Shown: positions 16,368 to 26,176, counted from the first letter of the stretch. The stretch: 64,000 bases of DNA from Nostoc sp. ATCC 53789 (GCF_009873495.1 NZ_CP046703.1:4382501-4446500), one strand, 5' to 3'. Notes: generated by a model from the letters alone, not told the origin. Numbers and translations: made by a program.

Positions 16368-16407
16368 TATAAACCATAACTTATGTTGTTATAAACCATA
16401 ACTTATG
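16368..16407. promoter_or_regulatory. Tandem palindromic operator candidate (CATAACTTATG x2)
   Basis: An 18-base sequence, TATAAACCATAACTTATG, occurs twice (16368-16385 and 16390-16407). Each copy contains the perfect 11-base palindrome CATAA-C-TTATG, and the two palindromes are exactly 22 bases apart, about two helical turns. The pair lies in the divergent promoter region, 81 bases before the kinase start and 80 bases before natD. This looks like paired dimer binding sites; the regulator is unknown. Confidence 0.6.
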
Positions 16408-16486
16408 ATGTCGAATTTAGCAGCTAGTCCAAAAAAATTATTATCTGAACCACTGACCTAAAATTTGTTAAAGCAACTTAAGACTT

Positions 16487-17353
16487 ATGGATACACAATT
16501 CGCCCAACTAATCGTCAATGGGATTGCGGTAGGGAGCATTATTGCTCTAGCCGCAGTCGGACTGACTCTTACTTATGGAATTTTACGGTTATCTAACTTT
16601 GCTCATGGTGACTTTTTAACTTTAGGAGCCTATCTCACCTGGCTAATCAATAGTATTGGAGTTAATATTTGGCTGTCAATGATCCTGGCGGCGGCGGGAA
16701 CAGTAGCAGCAATGCTGTTATCGGAAAAGTTATTGTGGTCAAAGATGCGCTCTATCCGTGCTACTTCCACTACGCTGATTATTATTTCTATCGGGCTTGC
16801 CTTATTTCTTCGCAATGGGATTATTTTTATCTGGGGTGGCAAGAACCAAAACTATAATTTACCTGTCACCACAGCTTTAGATATTTTTGGTTTAAAAGTA
16901 CCGCAAAATCAATTATTGGTATTGGGGTTAGCGATACTAGCAATTTTCGCGCTGCATTACCTGCTGCAAAATACCAAAATTGGTAAAGCGATGCGAGCAG
17001 TTGCTGACGATCTGGACTTAGCCAGGGTTTCAGGTATTAATGTTGACCGAGTAATTTTCTGGACTTGGCTAATTGCTGGCACTCTTACGTCATTGGGAGG
17101 CAGTATGTATGGGTTGATTACAGCCGTGCGTCCTAATATGGGGTGGTTCTTAATTTTACCGTTATTTGCCTCAGTGATTCTTGGGGGGATTGGCAACCCT
17201 TATGGTGCGATCGCAGCAGCTTTTATCATTGGCATTGTCCAAGAAATTAGCACCCCCTGGCTGGGTTCACAGTATAAACAGGGTGTAGCACTATTAATCA
17301 TGATTTTGGTGCTGCTCATTCGTCCCAAAGGTTTATTCAAAGGAACGATTTGA
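16487..17353 (+). CDS. natD: Branched-chain/neutral amino-acid ABC transporter permease (NatD/LivH type)
   Basis: 288 residues with about eight membrane helices. Integral permease of the LivH family, which with a LivM partner (NatC in cyanobacteria), two ATPases and a binding protein imports neutral amino acids. The family signature around LSNFAHGDFLTLGAY (residues about 37-51) and the cytoplasmic EAA-like loop (TKIGKAMRAVADDLDLARVSGI) are clear. The other transporter genes are not adjacent, which fits the scattered nat genes of Nostoc-type genomes. NatD rather than general LivH is inferred from that organism context. Confidence 0.8.
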   Translation: MDTQFAQLIVNGIAVGSIIALAAVGLTLTYGILRLSNFAHGDFLTLGAYLTWLINSIGVNIWLSMILAAAGTVAAMLLSEKLLWSKMRSIRATSTTLIIISIGLALFLRNGIIFIWGGKNQNYNLPVTTALDIFGLKVPQNQLLVLGLAILAIFALHYLLQNTKIGKAMRAVADDLDLARVSGINVDRVIFWTWLIAGTLTSLGGSMYGLITAVRPNMGWFLILPLFASVILGGIGNPYGAIAAAFIIGIVQEISTPWLGSQYKQGVALLIMILVLLIRPKGLFKGTI

Positions 17354-17374
17354 GCAGCACCATTCCACTTCTAA

Positions 17375-17524
17375 CTACTCAATAATGTGGAAATAGTACG
17401 CCGCTACCAAGAAATTGATAGCTAGCAAGAATATTGCCCAGCCTGTGCGATAGGCGTAGGGAGGTTTTGCTCCACTGTCGGCAACTGCGGAATTTGCAGG
17501 ATTCTTCGTTGTTTTAGCAGTCAT
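17375..17524 (-). CDS. psaX: Photosystem I subunit PsaX
   Basis: 49 residues, ATG start with a taggag ribosome site. The single membrane helix with PPYAYRTGWA followed by FLLAINFLVAAYYF matches PsaX, a small cyanobacterial photosystem I subunit known from Thermosynechococcus structures, which has the same AINFLVAAYYF helix. The N-terminal arm (about 20 residues, Ala/Lys/Thr-rich) is longer than in that species. PsaX sits at the periphery of the core complex and binds a chlorophyll. The gene converges on natD and reads away from lipA. Confidence 0.88.
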   Translation of the reverse strand: MTAKTTKNPANSAVADSGAKPPYAYRTGWAIFLLAINFLVAAYYFHIIE

Positions 17525-17635
17525 AATGCGATTCTCCTAATTGTCATGACTTTTTAAGAAATACCAAACTGGCGTACCAAATACCCAAATTCTTTAAGAA
17601 TATTTGTGTGAATTTGGAAATTGGATTAGGGGGAG

Positions 17636-17697
17636 AGGTGACAGGTGACAGGTGACAGGGAATAATCTGTACCCTGTACCCTGTACCCTATTCCCTT
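17636..17697. repeat. Heptamer repeats (aggtgac / ctgtacc) next to lipA stop
   Basis: Three copies of aggtgac are followed by three copies of ctgtacc, which are largely complementary and can form a hairpin. The array ends three bases from the lipA stop codon. Confidence 0.8.
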
Positions 17698-17699
17698 CT

Positions 17700-18608
17700 T
17701 CACTCCTCTCCAGCATGATAGGAACTGCGAACCAGAGGCCCAGAACGGACATGGTTGAATCCCATTTCCCATGCTAATCTGCCAAGTTGAGCGAATTCCT
17801 CTGGAGTCCAATATTTTTGGACTGGGAGATGTTCAAGAGTTGGACGCATATACTGCCCAATAGTCAAGCGATCGCACCCCACAGCCCTTAAATCAGCCAT
17901 TGCTTCGACAACTTCATCAAGTGTTTCGCCATGTCCCAGCATCAAACCTGATTTGGTAGGAATTGTCGAATCGATTTCTTTAACCATAGCAAGTACCAAA
18001 AGCGAGCGATCGTATTTGGCTCCCCGGCGCACTGGTCCAGTTAACCGCCGCACTGTCTCGATATTGTGATTGAAACAAGCTGGTTTGGCTTCTACAATCA
18101 TCGCTATGCGTTGGCGTTGACCTGATTCTCCAACACCTGCACCGCCCCAAAAATCTGGGGTCAGCACTTCAATTTGAGTCTCTGGGTTTAACTGACGGAT
18201 AGTAGCGATCGTCTCTACAAAGTGACCTGCGCCCTGGTCGGGCAAGTCATCACGGGCGACAGAAGTCAGCACTACATAACGCAATCCTAAAAGCTGTACT
18301 GCCTGTGCAACCTTTTGGGGTTCCTCTAAATCAAGAGGCATCGGTGCATGACCTTTATCTACTTGACAAAAAGCACAAGAGCGTGTGCAAGTAGGCCCCA
18401 TTAGCAAGAAAGTTGCAGTTTTTTGGGCATAGCACTCTCCCCGGTTGGGACAGCGGCCTTCTTCGCAAATTGTGTGGATTTGGCGCTGCTTAATAATGCG
18501 TTGTACGGTAGAGATTTCACTGGCTTTACCGATAGGGCGACGTAACCAGCTAGGCATTGCCGCAATTTCAGACTTTAGTTCGGCTTGTTGTGACGAAATC
18601 ATAGACAT
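17700..18608 (-). CDS. lipA: Lipoyl synthase (radical SAM)
   Basis: 302 residues. Inserts two sulfur atoms into protein-bound octanoyl groups to make lipoyl cofactors of 2-oxoacid dehydrogenases and the glycine cleavage system. Both clusters are represented: the auxiliary cluster cysteines in CEEGRCPNRGEC and the radical-SAM motif CTRSCAFC. The C-terminal RSSYHAGE contains the conserved arginine-serine-serine ligand. Length is normal. The neighbouring window also encodes a pyruvate dehydrogenase E1 subunit, a lipoyl-dependent complex, about 30 kb away. Confidence 0.95.
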   Translation of the reverse strand: MSMISSQQAELKSEIAAMPSWLRRPIGKASEISTVQRIIKQRQIHTICEEGRCPNRGECYAQKTATFLLMGPTCTRSCAFCQVDKGHAPMPLDLEEPQKVAQAVQLLGLRYVVLTSVARDDLPDQGAGHFVETIATIRQLNPETQIEVLTPDFWGGAGVGESGQRQRIAMIVEAKPACFNHNIETVRRLTGPVRRGAKYDRSLLVLAMVKEIDSTIPTKSGLMLGHGETLDEVVEAMADLRAVGCDRLTIGQYMRPTLEHLPVQKYWTPEEFAQLGRLAWEMGFNHVRSGPLVRSSYHAGEE

Positions 18609-18934
18609 CCAAGCAAGATACGGATATAAAGTAGTGGTCTTTCAATGGACAAATGATAGACAAGAATAGACGCAGAAAACGGTCTTAATATCTCCGTGTC
18701 TCCGTGTCCTTATATGCTTTATGCCTTAGAACAAAGCTAAAGCCTTAAATATCACCATGACATAAATCGAAAAGAGCGCCAGCAAAAGTTTTACAAAACA
18801 CCTCTAGCAATGTCATTTATACCGAAATATACTATCCCCCAATTGCTAGAAATTTTGTATATAGTGGGAGGATTCTCAAGGACAATCGGCAAAGCCGCTA
18901 TTTACACTTAAAGTTTCTGTTAGAGCAAACAGTC
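18609..18934. other. Divergent intergenic region lipA / response regulator
   Basis: 326 bases without a gene. A loosely mirrored pair, tatactatccccc and tatatagtgggagga (18829-18875), is the only structure noted. It presumably holds the promoters of both flanking genes. Confidence 0.35.
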
Positions 18935-19621
18935 GTGGCAAGCAACAAGATTTTAGTTATCGATGACACTACAGTTGTCAGGGTAAAAGTACGAGAAATG
19001 TTGCCTCCGGGCAATTTTGAGGTACTGGAAGCAAAAGACGGTTTAGAAGGACTAAATTTCATTCTTCAGGAAAAACTCAGCCTGATTATGCTGGATTTTC
19101 TGTTGCCTAAAATGAGTGGCTGGGAGGTTTTCCAGAAAGTTCAAGCCGATCCGGAATTAAGGAAAATTCCTTTGGTGATCATGTCTGGTCGCAAGGAAGA
19201 AGTAACCGAGAAAATCACAGAACCCTTTGAATACTTTGAATTTCTGGGTAAGCCTTTCGATCAGAAGCAACTAATTAACGCAATTAAGTTAGCTATGACT
19301 AAGGCGAAACTGCCGCGCCCAGAATTAGTAGCAGTCGGAGCAGGGGTTGCTGTTAAAAATAGCACAGTTGCAACTTCTAGTGTTGCAACTGCTACGGTAG
19401 CAGCCCCTAGCGTCGCAAATACTGCTACGGTAGCAACTCCTACTGTTGCCAATAGTGCGATGCCTACGGCGGCAAGCAACGCAACCCCTACTGCCAAAGG
19501 AGTCTCTGAGGCAGAAATTAATGCGTTGAACGAGAAAATTGTCAAAATGCAAGCTGAAATCGATGGCTTGAAGAAACAGCTAACTCAAGTTGTTACCTTT
19601 ATTAAACAAAAAATAAAGTAG
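18935..19621 (+). CDS. Response regulator with Ala/Thr/Val-rich linker and C-terminal coiled coil
   Basis: 228 residues, GTG start. Residues 4-120 are a CheY-like receiver domain with phospho-acceptor Asp54 in IMLDFLLPKMSG and acidic pair Asp10-Asp11. There is no DNA-binding output domain. Residues about 130-185 are low-complexity (repeats such as VATSSVATATVA and ATPTVANSAMPTAAS), and the C-terminus is a predicted coiled coil (EINALNEKIVKMQAEIDGLKKQL shortened). It may work as a dimerising or scaffold regulator. Part of the linker is encoded by a fragment of the dispersed gatgcctacggcgg repeat. No kinase is adjacent. Confidence 0.85.
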   Translation: MASNKILVIDDTTVVRVKVREMLPPGNFEVLEAKDGLEGLNFILQEKLSLIMLDFLLPKMSGWEVFQKVQADPELRKIPLVIMSGRKEEVTEKITEPFEYFEFLGKPFDQKQLINAIKLAMTKAKLPRPELVAVGAGVAVKNSTVATSSVATATVAAPSVANTATVATPTVANSAMPTAASNATPTAKGVSEAEINALNEKIVKMQAEIDGLKKQLTQVVTFIKQKIK

Positions 19622-19771
19622 CATTTGTGTTCATTATTATTATCGCAGCCGAAATACCCGGTTCATCATACTGGGTGTCAGATTAAAAGCGGGTAAAAAT
19701 AGTTAATTCAAAAATACTTATCTTGACAAACCATCGTTGACAACAAAATTCAAAAATAGGAAAAAACTACA

Positions 19772-19801
19772 TATAGGGGTAATTCATGAATTACCTCTAT
19801 A
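19772..19801 (+). terminator. Palindromic terminator after response regulator
   Basis: TATAGGGGTAATTC followed by its near-exact mirror ATGAATTACCTCTATA, then a T-rich stretch, 150 bases downstream of the response-regulator stop. Confidence 0.55.
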
Positions 19802-19867
19802 TTTAATTTTGTGTAAGTTTTATAGGTGCATTTTCAAAAATAAATATAGCAATCCGATTTGATTTCT

Positions 19868-19977
19868 GTTCGCGCAGCGTGGCGTAGCTATAATTATTTG
19901 CGTGGTGCGCGTTCGCGGAGCGTGTCGCAGACAAGCCTCTCGCAGAGAAGCGCAGCGCAAGCGCGAGAGGCAGGCAA
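19868..19977. repeat. Dispersed cyanobacterial palindromic repeat
   Basis: GC-rich sequence built from motifs such as gcgcagcgtggcg, gcgttcgcggagcgtgtcgc and the inverted pair cctctcgcagagaagcgc / gcgcaagcgcgagagg. It belongs to the same family as 58206-58255 and 63740-63790. It produces spurious ORFs on the reverse strand. Confidence 0.7.
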
Positions 19978-20081
19978 TAGTCAAGAAGGCTCTTTGAGCT
20001 ATACTGATTTTTTTCAATAATCAAATATGAGTCCTATAGTATCAGTTGTTAGTCTACTGAAACAGTTCTAGACCAACTAAA

Positions 20082-20127
20082 CCTGCCGTAGTTTGTTCTT
20101 AATCTAAGAAAAACGGCAGGCTTTTTA
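20082..20127 (+). terminator. Orphan intrinsic terminator (possible small RNA end)
   Basis: CCTGCCGT (20082-20089) pairs perfectly with ACGGCAGG (20113-20120), followed by CTTTTTA. It lies about 460 bases after the nearest upstream stop codon and beyond that gene's own palindrome, so it may end an unannotated short transcript. The rest of 19622-20418 holds no gene I can see. Confidence 0.6.
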
Positions 20128-20418
20128 TTGCTTAGTCTCTCATATACAATCTGCTTCAGAACTTGATAAATAACCTACAGATAGAAACCAGTAATACGGA
20201 ACATTTGCCAGATAAAGCTAGTAAAAATATTTTTACTAGCTTATGTTTTTATACGCAAATTAGTTTCTTGAAAATCACATAATTCCAGAGAAGATATTTC
20301 TTCAAAAATTATTTTTATTAATACAAATTAAACAAATGAAATTATTATTTCATGATAATGATAGCCTTCGCACGGGAATACTAAGACATAGAAACAAGAA
20401 TTATGAGCATATTCCGCA

Positions 20419-23400
20419 ATGTTAGTAGTATTAGATACATTATATGCGTTTCCTGGCTATCACATCACCGAGCAAATATACTCAGGTAGTAAAACTCTAG
20501 TTTATCGGGGCATTAGAGAACAAGACCAAAAACCAGTCGTTCTCAAATTAATGCGGAATGAATATCCTACGTTCGCGGAAATCGCCCAGTTCCGCAATCA
20601 GTATATCATCACCAAAAACCTCGATATTCCTGGCATACTCAAAACCTATAGCCTAGAAAGCTACCGTAACAGCTACATCTTAGTGATGGAAGATTTTGGT
20701 GGCATTTCCCTGCAAGACTGGCGAATAGAGAACAAGGAAAAGAAGGAAAACTGTCTTTCTCTCAATGAGTTTTTCAACATTGCGATTAAAATTGCTTCTA
20801 CCCTTGAGGGACTACATCGCGATCGCATCATTCACAAAGACATCAAGCCTGCCAATATCCTAATAAACCCTACCACCGATGAAGTAAAAATCATCGACTT
20901 TAGCATTGCCACCCTCCTACCAAGAGAAATTCAATTTCTCACGAATCCCAACATCTTAGAAGGTACTCTGGCTTACATTTCTCCAGAACAAACTGGAAGG
21001 ATGAACCGGGGTATCGACTACCGGACTGATTTTTATTCCCTTGGTATTACCTTCTTTCAACTCCTCACTGGACAGTTACCCTTCACGACTAAAGATCCGA
21101 TGGAGTTAGTTTACTCTCATATCGCTAAACAACCGCTAAAAGCCAGCCGAATTAATTCTAAGATTCCGGCAATTTTGTCTGAAATGATCGGTAAACTAAT
21201 GGCGAAAAATGCCGAAGATCGCTATCAGAGTGCTTTGGGGTTAAAGCATGACTTGGAGGTGTGCCAAAAGCAGTGGCAAGAAACAGGAAATATTGCACCC
21301 TTTGAAGTAGGCATGAGGGACATCTCAGACCGTTTCGTAATCCCTGAAAAACTCTATGGTCGCCAAGGTGAAGTTGAAACCCTACTCGCTGCTTTTAAGC
21401 GTGTAACAGAAGGGGCAACAGAAATGATATTAGTCGCGGGTTTCTCTGGTATTGGCAAAACTGCTGTGGTCAATGAAGTCCACAAACCGATTGTGCGACA
21501 GCGTAGTTACTTCATCAAAGGAAAGTTTGACCAGTTTCAACGTGACATTCCCTTATCAGGATTGGTACAAGCTTTTAGAGATTTAATCGGGCAACTACTT
21601 TCAGAAACTGATGCCCAAATTCAACAATGGAAAGTCAAAATTCTGCGGGAATTGGGTACACAAACTCAGGTAATTATCGATGTAATCCCTGAACTCGAAC
21701 AAATTGTTGGTAAGCAACCTCCGGTTACAGAACTCTCTGGCAGTGCTGCCCAAAATCGTTTCAATTTATTGTTTCAAAAATTCATTCAAATCTTCACAAC
21801 TAAAGAACATCCCCTAGTTATCTTTCTTGATGACTTGCAATGGGCAGATACAGCATCTTTAAAAATAATTCAGTTACTAATGTGTGAAAGTATTTCATCT
21901 TCTTTGGCAAGGAATGCAGAAGACACACATGAGAATCAGGGAGGTTTGTTGTTAATTGGTTCTTATCGAGACAATGAAGTTTTCAAAGTAGACCCGCTTT
22001 ATTTGACACTACAGGAAATTGAAAAAGCCGGAGCAGCTATTAATACAATCACCTTAGCGCCTTTAAATCAGGGTGATTTAAATCATTTCATTGCTGATAC
22101 TCTGCATTGCGCTGAAGTAGTCGCAGTCCCTCTTACCCAGATGGTATTTGCCAAAACGAAAGGCAACCCATTTTTTTCAGTCCAATTCCTCAAGTCTTTA
22201 CATGATGATGGGCTAATTGTATTAAACTTTGATGTTGGTCATTGGCAGTATGATGTTTCAAAAATCAAAGAATTGGCTCTCACAGATGATGTAGTAGAAT
22301 TTATTGCCCTACAAATAGAGAAATTGCCAATATATACCCAAAAGGTTTTGAAACTAGCTGCCTGTATTGGTAATCAATTTGAATTAAATAGTCTAGCGAT
22401 CGTCAACGAAAAATCTGTAGTAGATACAGCATCAGATTTGTGGCAAGCATTACTTGAGGGACTAATCTTACCACAGACTGAAAATTACAACATCTTTGCG
22501 AAAGAAAATACTAATCAAGAATTCATTGTTCATGGAATAGAATCCATAGAATTTTCTAGTTCTAATTTACAGCTACCTAAATATAAATTCGTACATGATC
22601 GGGTGCAGCAAGCAGCTTATTCTTTGATTCCTGAAGAACAAAAAAAGCCAATTCACTTAAAAATTGGACTACTGTTATTGAACAATATTTCTGTTGCAGA
22701 ACAGGAAGAAAAGATTTTTGAGCTTGTCAATCAGTTAAATATCGCAGTGGAATTCATCTCTCCTCAAACAAAACGAGATGAACTAGCCCAGATGAATCTA
22801 ACTGCTGGACGTAAAGCTTTAGCATCAACAGCTTATCCTGCTGCCCTTAAGTATTTAACTACTGGTATCCAACTGCTCACAGGTGATAGTTGGGATACTA
22901 AACATCATCTTACCCTAGCTTTATATGAGACTGCGACAGAGGCAGCATATCTAGCTGGCAACTTTGAACAGATGGAACAATTAGCAGAAGTGGTATTGCT
23001 CCGTGAAACACTACTAGAAAAAGTAAAAGTTTATGAAGTCAAAATTCAGGCTTATGGGGCACAGAACCAAGCACTAGAGGCTGTAAATACTGCCCTAACC
23101 TTTTTGAAATTTTTGGGAGTGGAGTTTCCTGAACATCCAAGTCAGTCTGATGTTCAGTTAGCAATGGCAGAATTAACATTAAATCTAAATGGTAGGCCCA
23201 TTGAGGACTTAATTAATCTACCGGAAATGATAGAAACTCAGGCTCTAGCAATAATGCGTATAATATCTACTGCAATCTCTGTCACTTATGCAGTTGCACC
23301 TGAATTGTTTCCGCTCATTGTTCTGAAACAAATCGAATTATCGCTCAAATATGGGAATGCACCCTTATCTGCCTTTGGTTATAGTAATTACGGCTTAATA

Positions 23401-26103
23401 CTGAGTGGTTTAGTAGGAGATATTGAGTCTAGCTATCAATTTGGGAAACTGGCTGCAACTTTGGTGGATAAGTTCAATGCTAAAGAAGTTAAAGCTAAGA
23501 TAATGCTTGTATTTTATACAAGCATCTGGCATTGGAAGCAACACACTAGACTAATATTAAAACCTTTATTGGAGGCTTACTCTGCTGGAATAGAAATAGG
23601 AGATTTAGAATATACAGCCTATTATCTTAATGCTTATTCCTACTCTTCATATTTCATTGGTAAAGAACTCTCAGGGCTAGAATGTGAGATTGCAACTTAC
23701 AGCCATATCATCAGACAGATTAACCAAAAAACAATCTTTAACTGGATTAATATCCACAGACAGTCTGTCTTAAATTTACTAGGAAATGTAGAAAATCCCT
23801 GTCATTTAATTGGTGAAGCTTATGACGAAGTAAAAATGCTACCGCTTTACCTTGATGCCAATGATGTCATGGGAGTTTTCTATTTATATGTAAGTAAACT
23901 ACATCTCTGTTACTTATTTCATGAATATCCTTCGGCTTTGGAAAATGCTACTTTAGCAGAAAAATATTTACTGGGTGGAATCGGACAGCAAGTGACTCCT
24001 ATTTTCTACTTGTATGATTCATTAGCACGACTAGCTGTATACGCTGATGTATCAGATTCTGAGCAAAAGTGTATTCTGAATAAAGTTCAAGCGAATCAGC
24101 AAAAAATGGAGCATTGGGCGTATCATGCTCCGATGAATTATTTACACAAATATTATCTTGTAGAGGCTGAACAGTATCGGATTGGTGGTCAATATCTTGA
24201 AGCAATGGAATTCTACGATCGCGCTATTCTCCTTGCCAAAGAACATGAGTATATTAATGAAGAAGCCATCGCTCAAGAACTTACCGCCAAATTTTATTTA
24301 GAATGGGGTAAACATAAGATAGCCCAAACCTATCTAACAGATGCTTATTATAGCTACGTTCGCTGGGGAGCATTAGCCAAAGTTGATGATTTGGCAAAAC
24401 GCTATCCTCAATTACTGGCTTCTATATTTCAGCAAGAAAAAGTAAGTATCAAGTCTAGTGAGGAAAACACCTCTTTCAATAACACATCTATATCATCTCT
24501 ATCTACTCTGAGTAATCATCAAACTGTTATTGGCTCGAAGACAAGTATTTCTGACTCTTTGGATTTAGCCGCATTCATTAAAGCATCTCAAGCACTCTCT
24601 GGGGAAATCGAGCTTGAGCGACTACTTTCTACGTTGATGGAAGTTGTGATGGAGAATGCAGGAGCTTCTAAATGCGCTTTAATTTTGAGCGAAGGTGATA
24701 ACTTAGCATTAACTGTCACGGCGGTTTGTTCAAGTTCTAACTTTGAGCAAACCTACACTGAGTTTCCATCAACTTCGCTTGAGTCAAGCTACGATGTTCC
24801 CATTACTCTGATTAACTACGTTAAACGCTCTAGAGAAATATTTGTTATAGATGATGCAAGGGCTGTTTCTTTTCTAGCAAGTGATAATTACATTATTAGC
24901 GAAGAGCCTAAGAGTTTGTTGTCTATACCTCTTCTAAATCAAGGTAAATTGATTGGGATTATTTATCTGGAAAATAATCTGACAACAGGAGCATTTACAC
25001 GCGATCGCGTAGAAGTACTCAAACTCCTCACCACTCAAGCAGCAATATGCTTAGAGAATGCTATCCTCTACAAAAATTTGGCCCAAGCAAAAGAAAGCTT
25101 GGAGGAATACAACCATAACTTAGAAGAAAAAGTCCAGGAAAGAACGCAGGAACTCAACGACAAAAATAACTGTTTACAAGAGACTCTACAGGAATTACAG
25201 CGTACCCAAATTCAATTGATTCAAAGTGAAAAAATGTCTTCTCTAGGACAAATGGTTGCTGGTATTGCTCATGAAATAAATAACCCTATTAACTTTATTC
25301 ATGGCAATATTAATCATGCGGGTGAGTATGTCCAAGACTTGCTTGATTTGCTAGTTGTTTATCAGCAGGAATATCCCCATTCTTCACCTTTAGTTAAGGA
25401 AAAACATGAGGAGATTGATATAGATTTCCTAGCAGAAGACTTGCCAAAAATTTTAGATTCAATGAAAATGGGGAGTTCGCGTATCCGAAATATTGTTTTG
25501 GGCTTACGCAACTTTTCTCGTCTAGATGAATCTGAGATGAAGCCTGTAGATGTTCATGAGGGAATAGACAACAGCTTAATGATTTTGCAACACCGACTTA
25601 AAGAAAATAGCAATTTTCCTGAAATTGAAGTCATTAAAGAATACGGAAAATTACCAGAAGTTATTTGTTATCCTGGTCAACTCAATCAGGTATTTATGAA
25701 TATTCTTAGTAATGCAATTGATGCTTTAGAAGAGTCATTTATCATTGGTCATCCATCATTGATAAATGGTAAAGAACAAATAACAAAGAACATAAACGCA
25801 TCAGTGACTTCTGATATGGTAAGACAAATTCACATCTTTACTGAGCTAACAGATTCTAATACGGCGATAATTCGGATTGCCGATAACGGTTCTGGTATGA
25901 CAAAAGCGGTGCAGCAGAAAATTTTTGACCCATTTTTTACAACCAAGCCAGTAGGAAATGGTACGGGTTTGGGGTTGTCGATTAGTTATCAGATTATTGT
26001 GGACAAACACAAGGGTAGTTTAACCTGTGATTCTACGCCAGGAGAGGGAAGTGAGTTCGTGATTGAGATCCCTATGCAACAGTCAGATATCTATACTAAG
26101 TAG
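20419..26103 (+). CDS. Giant Ser/Thr kinase - AAA ATPase - GAF - histidine kinase
   Basis: 1,894 residues. Order: Hanks-type kinase (about 12-280) with HKDIKPANIL catalytic loop and DFS instead of DFG; a large AAA/STAND-like ATPase region with Walker A GFSGIGKT at 341-348 and Walker B VIFLDDLQWAD; a helical repeat region to about 1,350; a GAF domain (about 1,380-1,560); a coiled coil; HisKA with His1618 in GIAHEINNP; and a complete HATPase_c domain (DNGSGM, GNGTGLGLS). This architecture is the known cyanobacterial HstK type, a dual-specificity signalling protein. Its input and partners are unknown. It converges on the P450 gene, separated by a perfect palindrome. Confidence 0.92.
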   Translation: MLVVLDTLYAFPGYHITEQIYSGSKTLVYRGIREQDQKPVVLKLMRNEYPTFAEIAQFRNQYIITKNLDIPGILKTYSLESYRNSYILVMEDFGGISLQDWRIENKEKKENCLSLNEFFNIAIKIASTLEGLHRDRIIHKDIKPANILINPTTDEVKIIDFSIATLLPREIQFLTNPNILEGTLAYISPEQTGRMNRGIDYRTDFYSLGITFFQLLTGQLPFTTKDPMELVYSHIAKQPLKASRINSKIPAILSEMIGKLMAKNAEDRYQSALGLKHDLEVCQKQWQETGNIAPFEVGMRDISDRFVIPEKLYGRQGEVETLLAAFKRVTEGATEMILVAGFSGIGKTAVVNEVHKPIVRQRSYFIKGKFDQFQRDIPLSGLVQAFRDLIGQLLSETDAQIQQWKVKILRELGTQTQVIIDVIPELEQIVGKQPPVTELSGSAAQNRFNLLFQKFIQIFTTKEHPLVIFLDDLQWADTASLKIIQLLMCESISSSLARNAEDTHENQGGLLLIGSYRDNEVFKVDPLYLTLQEIEKAGAAINTITLAPLNQGDLNHFIADTLHCAEVVAVPLTQMVFAKTKGNPFFSVQFLKSLHDDGLIVLNFDVGHWQYDVSKIKELALTDDVVEFIALQIEKLPIYTQKVLKLAACIGNQFELNSLAIVNEKSVVDTASDLWQALLEGLILPQTENYNIFAKENTNQEFIVHGIESIEFSSSNLQLPKYKFVHDRVQQAAYSLIPEEQKKPIHLKIGLLLLNNISVAEQEEKIFELVNQLNIAVEFISPQTKRDELAQMNLTAGRKALASTAYPAALKYLTTGIQLLTGDSWDTKHHLTLALYETATEAAYLAGNFEQMEQLAEVVLLRETLLEKVKVYEVKIQAYGAQNQALEAVNTALTFLKFLGVEFPEHPSQSDVQLAMAELTLNLNGRPIEDLINLPEMIETQALAIMRIISTAISVTYAVAPELFPLIVLKQIELSLKYGNAPLSAFGYSNYGLILSGLVGDIESSYQFGKLAATLVDKFNAKEVKAKIMLVFYTSIWHWKQHTRLILKPLLEAYSAGIEIGDLEYTAYYLNAYSYSSYFIGKELSGLECEIATYSHIIRQINQKTIFNWINIHRQSVLNLLGNVENPCHLIGEAYDEVKMLPLYLDANDVMGVFYLYVSKLHLCYLFHEYPSALENATLAEKYLLGGIGQQVTPIFYLYDSLARLAVYADVSDSEQKCILNKVQANQQKMEHWAYHAPMNYLHKYYLVEAEQYRIGGQYLEAMEFYDRAILLAKEHEYINEEAIAQELTAKFYLEWGKHKIAQTYLTDAYYSYVRWGALAKVDDLAKRYPQLLASIFQQEKVSIKSSEENTSFNNTSISSLSTLSNHQTVIGSKTSISDSLDLAAFIKASQALSGEIELERLLSTLMEVVMENAGASKCALILSEGDNLALTVTAVCSSSNFEQTYTEFPSTSLESSYDVPITLINYVKRSREIFVIDDARAVSFLASDNYIISEEPKSLLSIPLLNQGKLIGIIYLENNLTTGAFTRDRVEVLKLLTTQAAICLENAILYKNLAQAKESLEEYNHNLEEKVQERTQELNDKNNCLQETLQELQRTQIQLIQSEKMSSLGQMVAGIAHEINNPINFIHGNINHAGEYVQDLLDLLVVYQQEYPHSSPLVKEKHEEIDIDFLAEDLPKILDSMKMGSSRIRNIVLGLRNFSRLDESEMKPVDVHEGIDNSLMILQHRLKENSNFPEIEVIKEYGKLPEVICYPGQLNQVFMNILSNAIDALEESFIIGHPSLINGKEQITKNINASVTSDMVRQIHIFTELTDSNTAIIRIADNGSGMTKAVQQKIFDPFFTTKPVGNGTGLGLSISYQIIVDKHKGSLTCDSTPGEGSEFVIEIPMQQSDIYTK

Positions 26104-26120
26104 GTCTGATAATTAAAGAT

Positions 26121-26150
26121 TTGTAGTAAGCACTAAAGTGCTTACTACAA
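26121..26150. terminator. Perfect 14-bp palindrome between convergent genes
   Basis: TTGTAGTAAGCACT (26121-26134), a two-base loop, then its exact complement AGTGCTTACTACAA. Located 18 bases after the giant kinase and 27 bases before the end of the P450 gene, it may act as a bidirectional terminator. The same type of repeat is common in cyanobacterial intergenic DNA. Confidence 0.7.
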
Positions 26151-26176
26151 ACCCTAAAAACTATCTTGACAAAGTA

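Noticed and set aside
19803..20024. Two overlapping minus-strand ORFs (73 and 65 residues)
   Set aside because: Both read through a GC-rich dispersed repeat.
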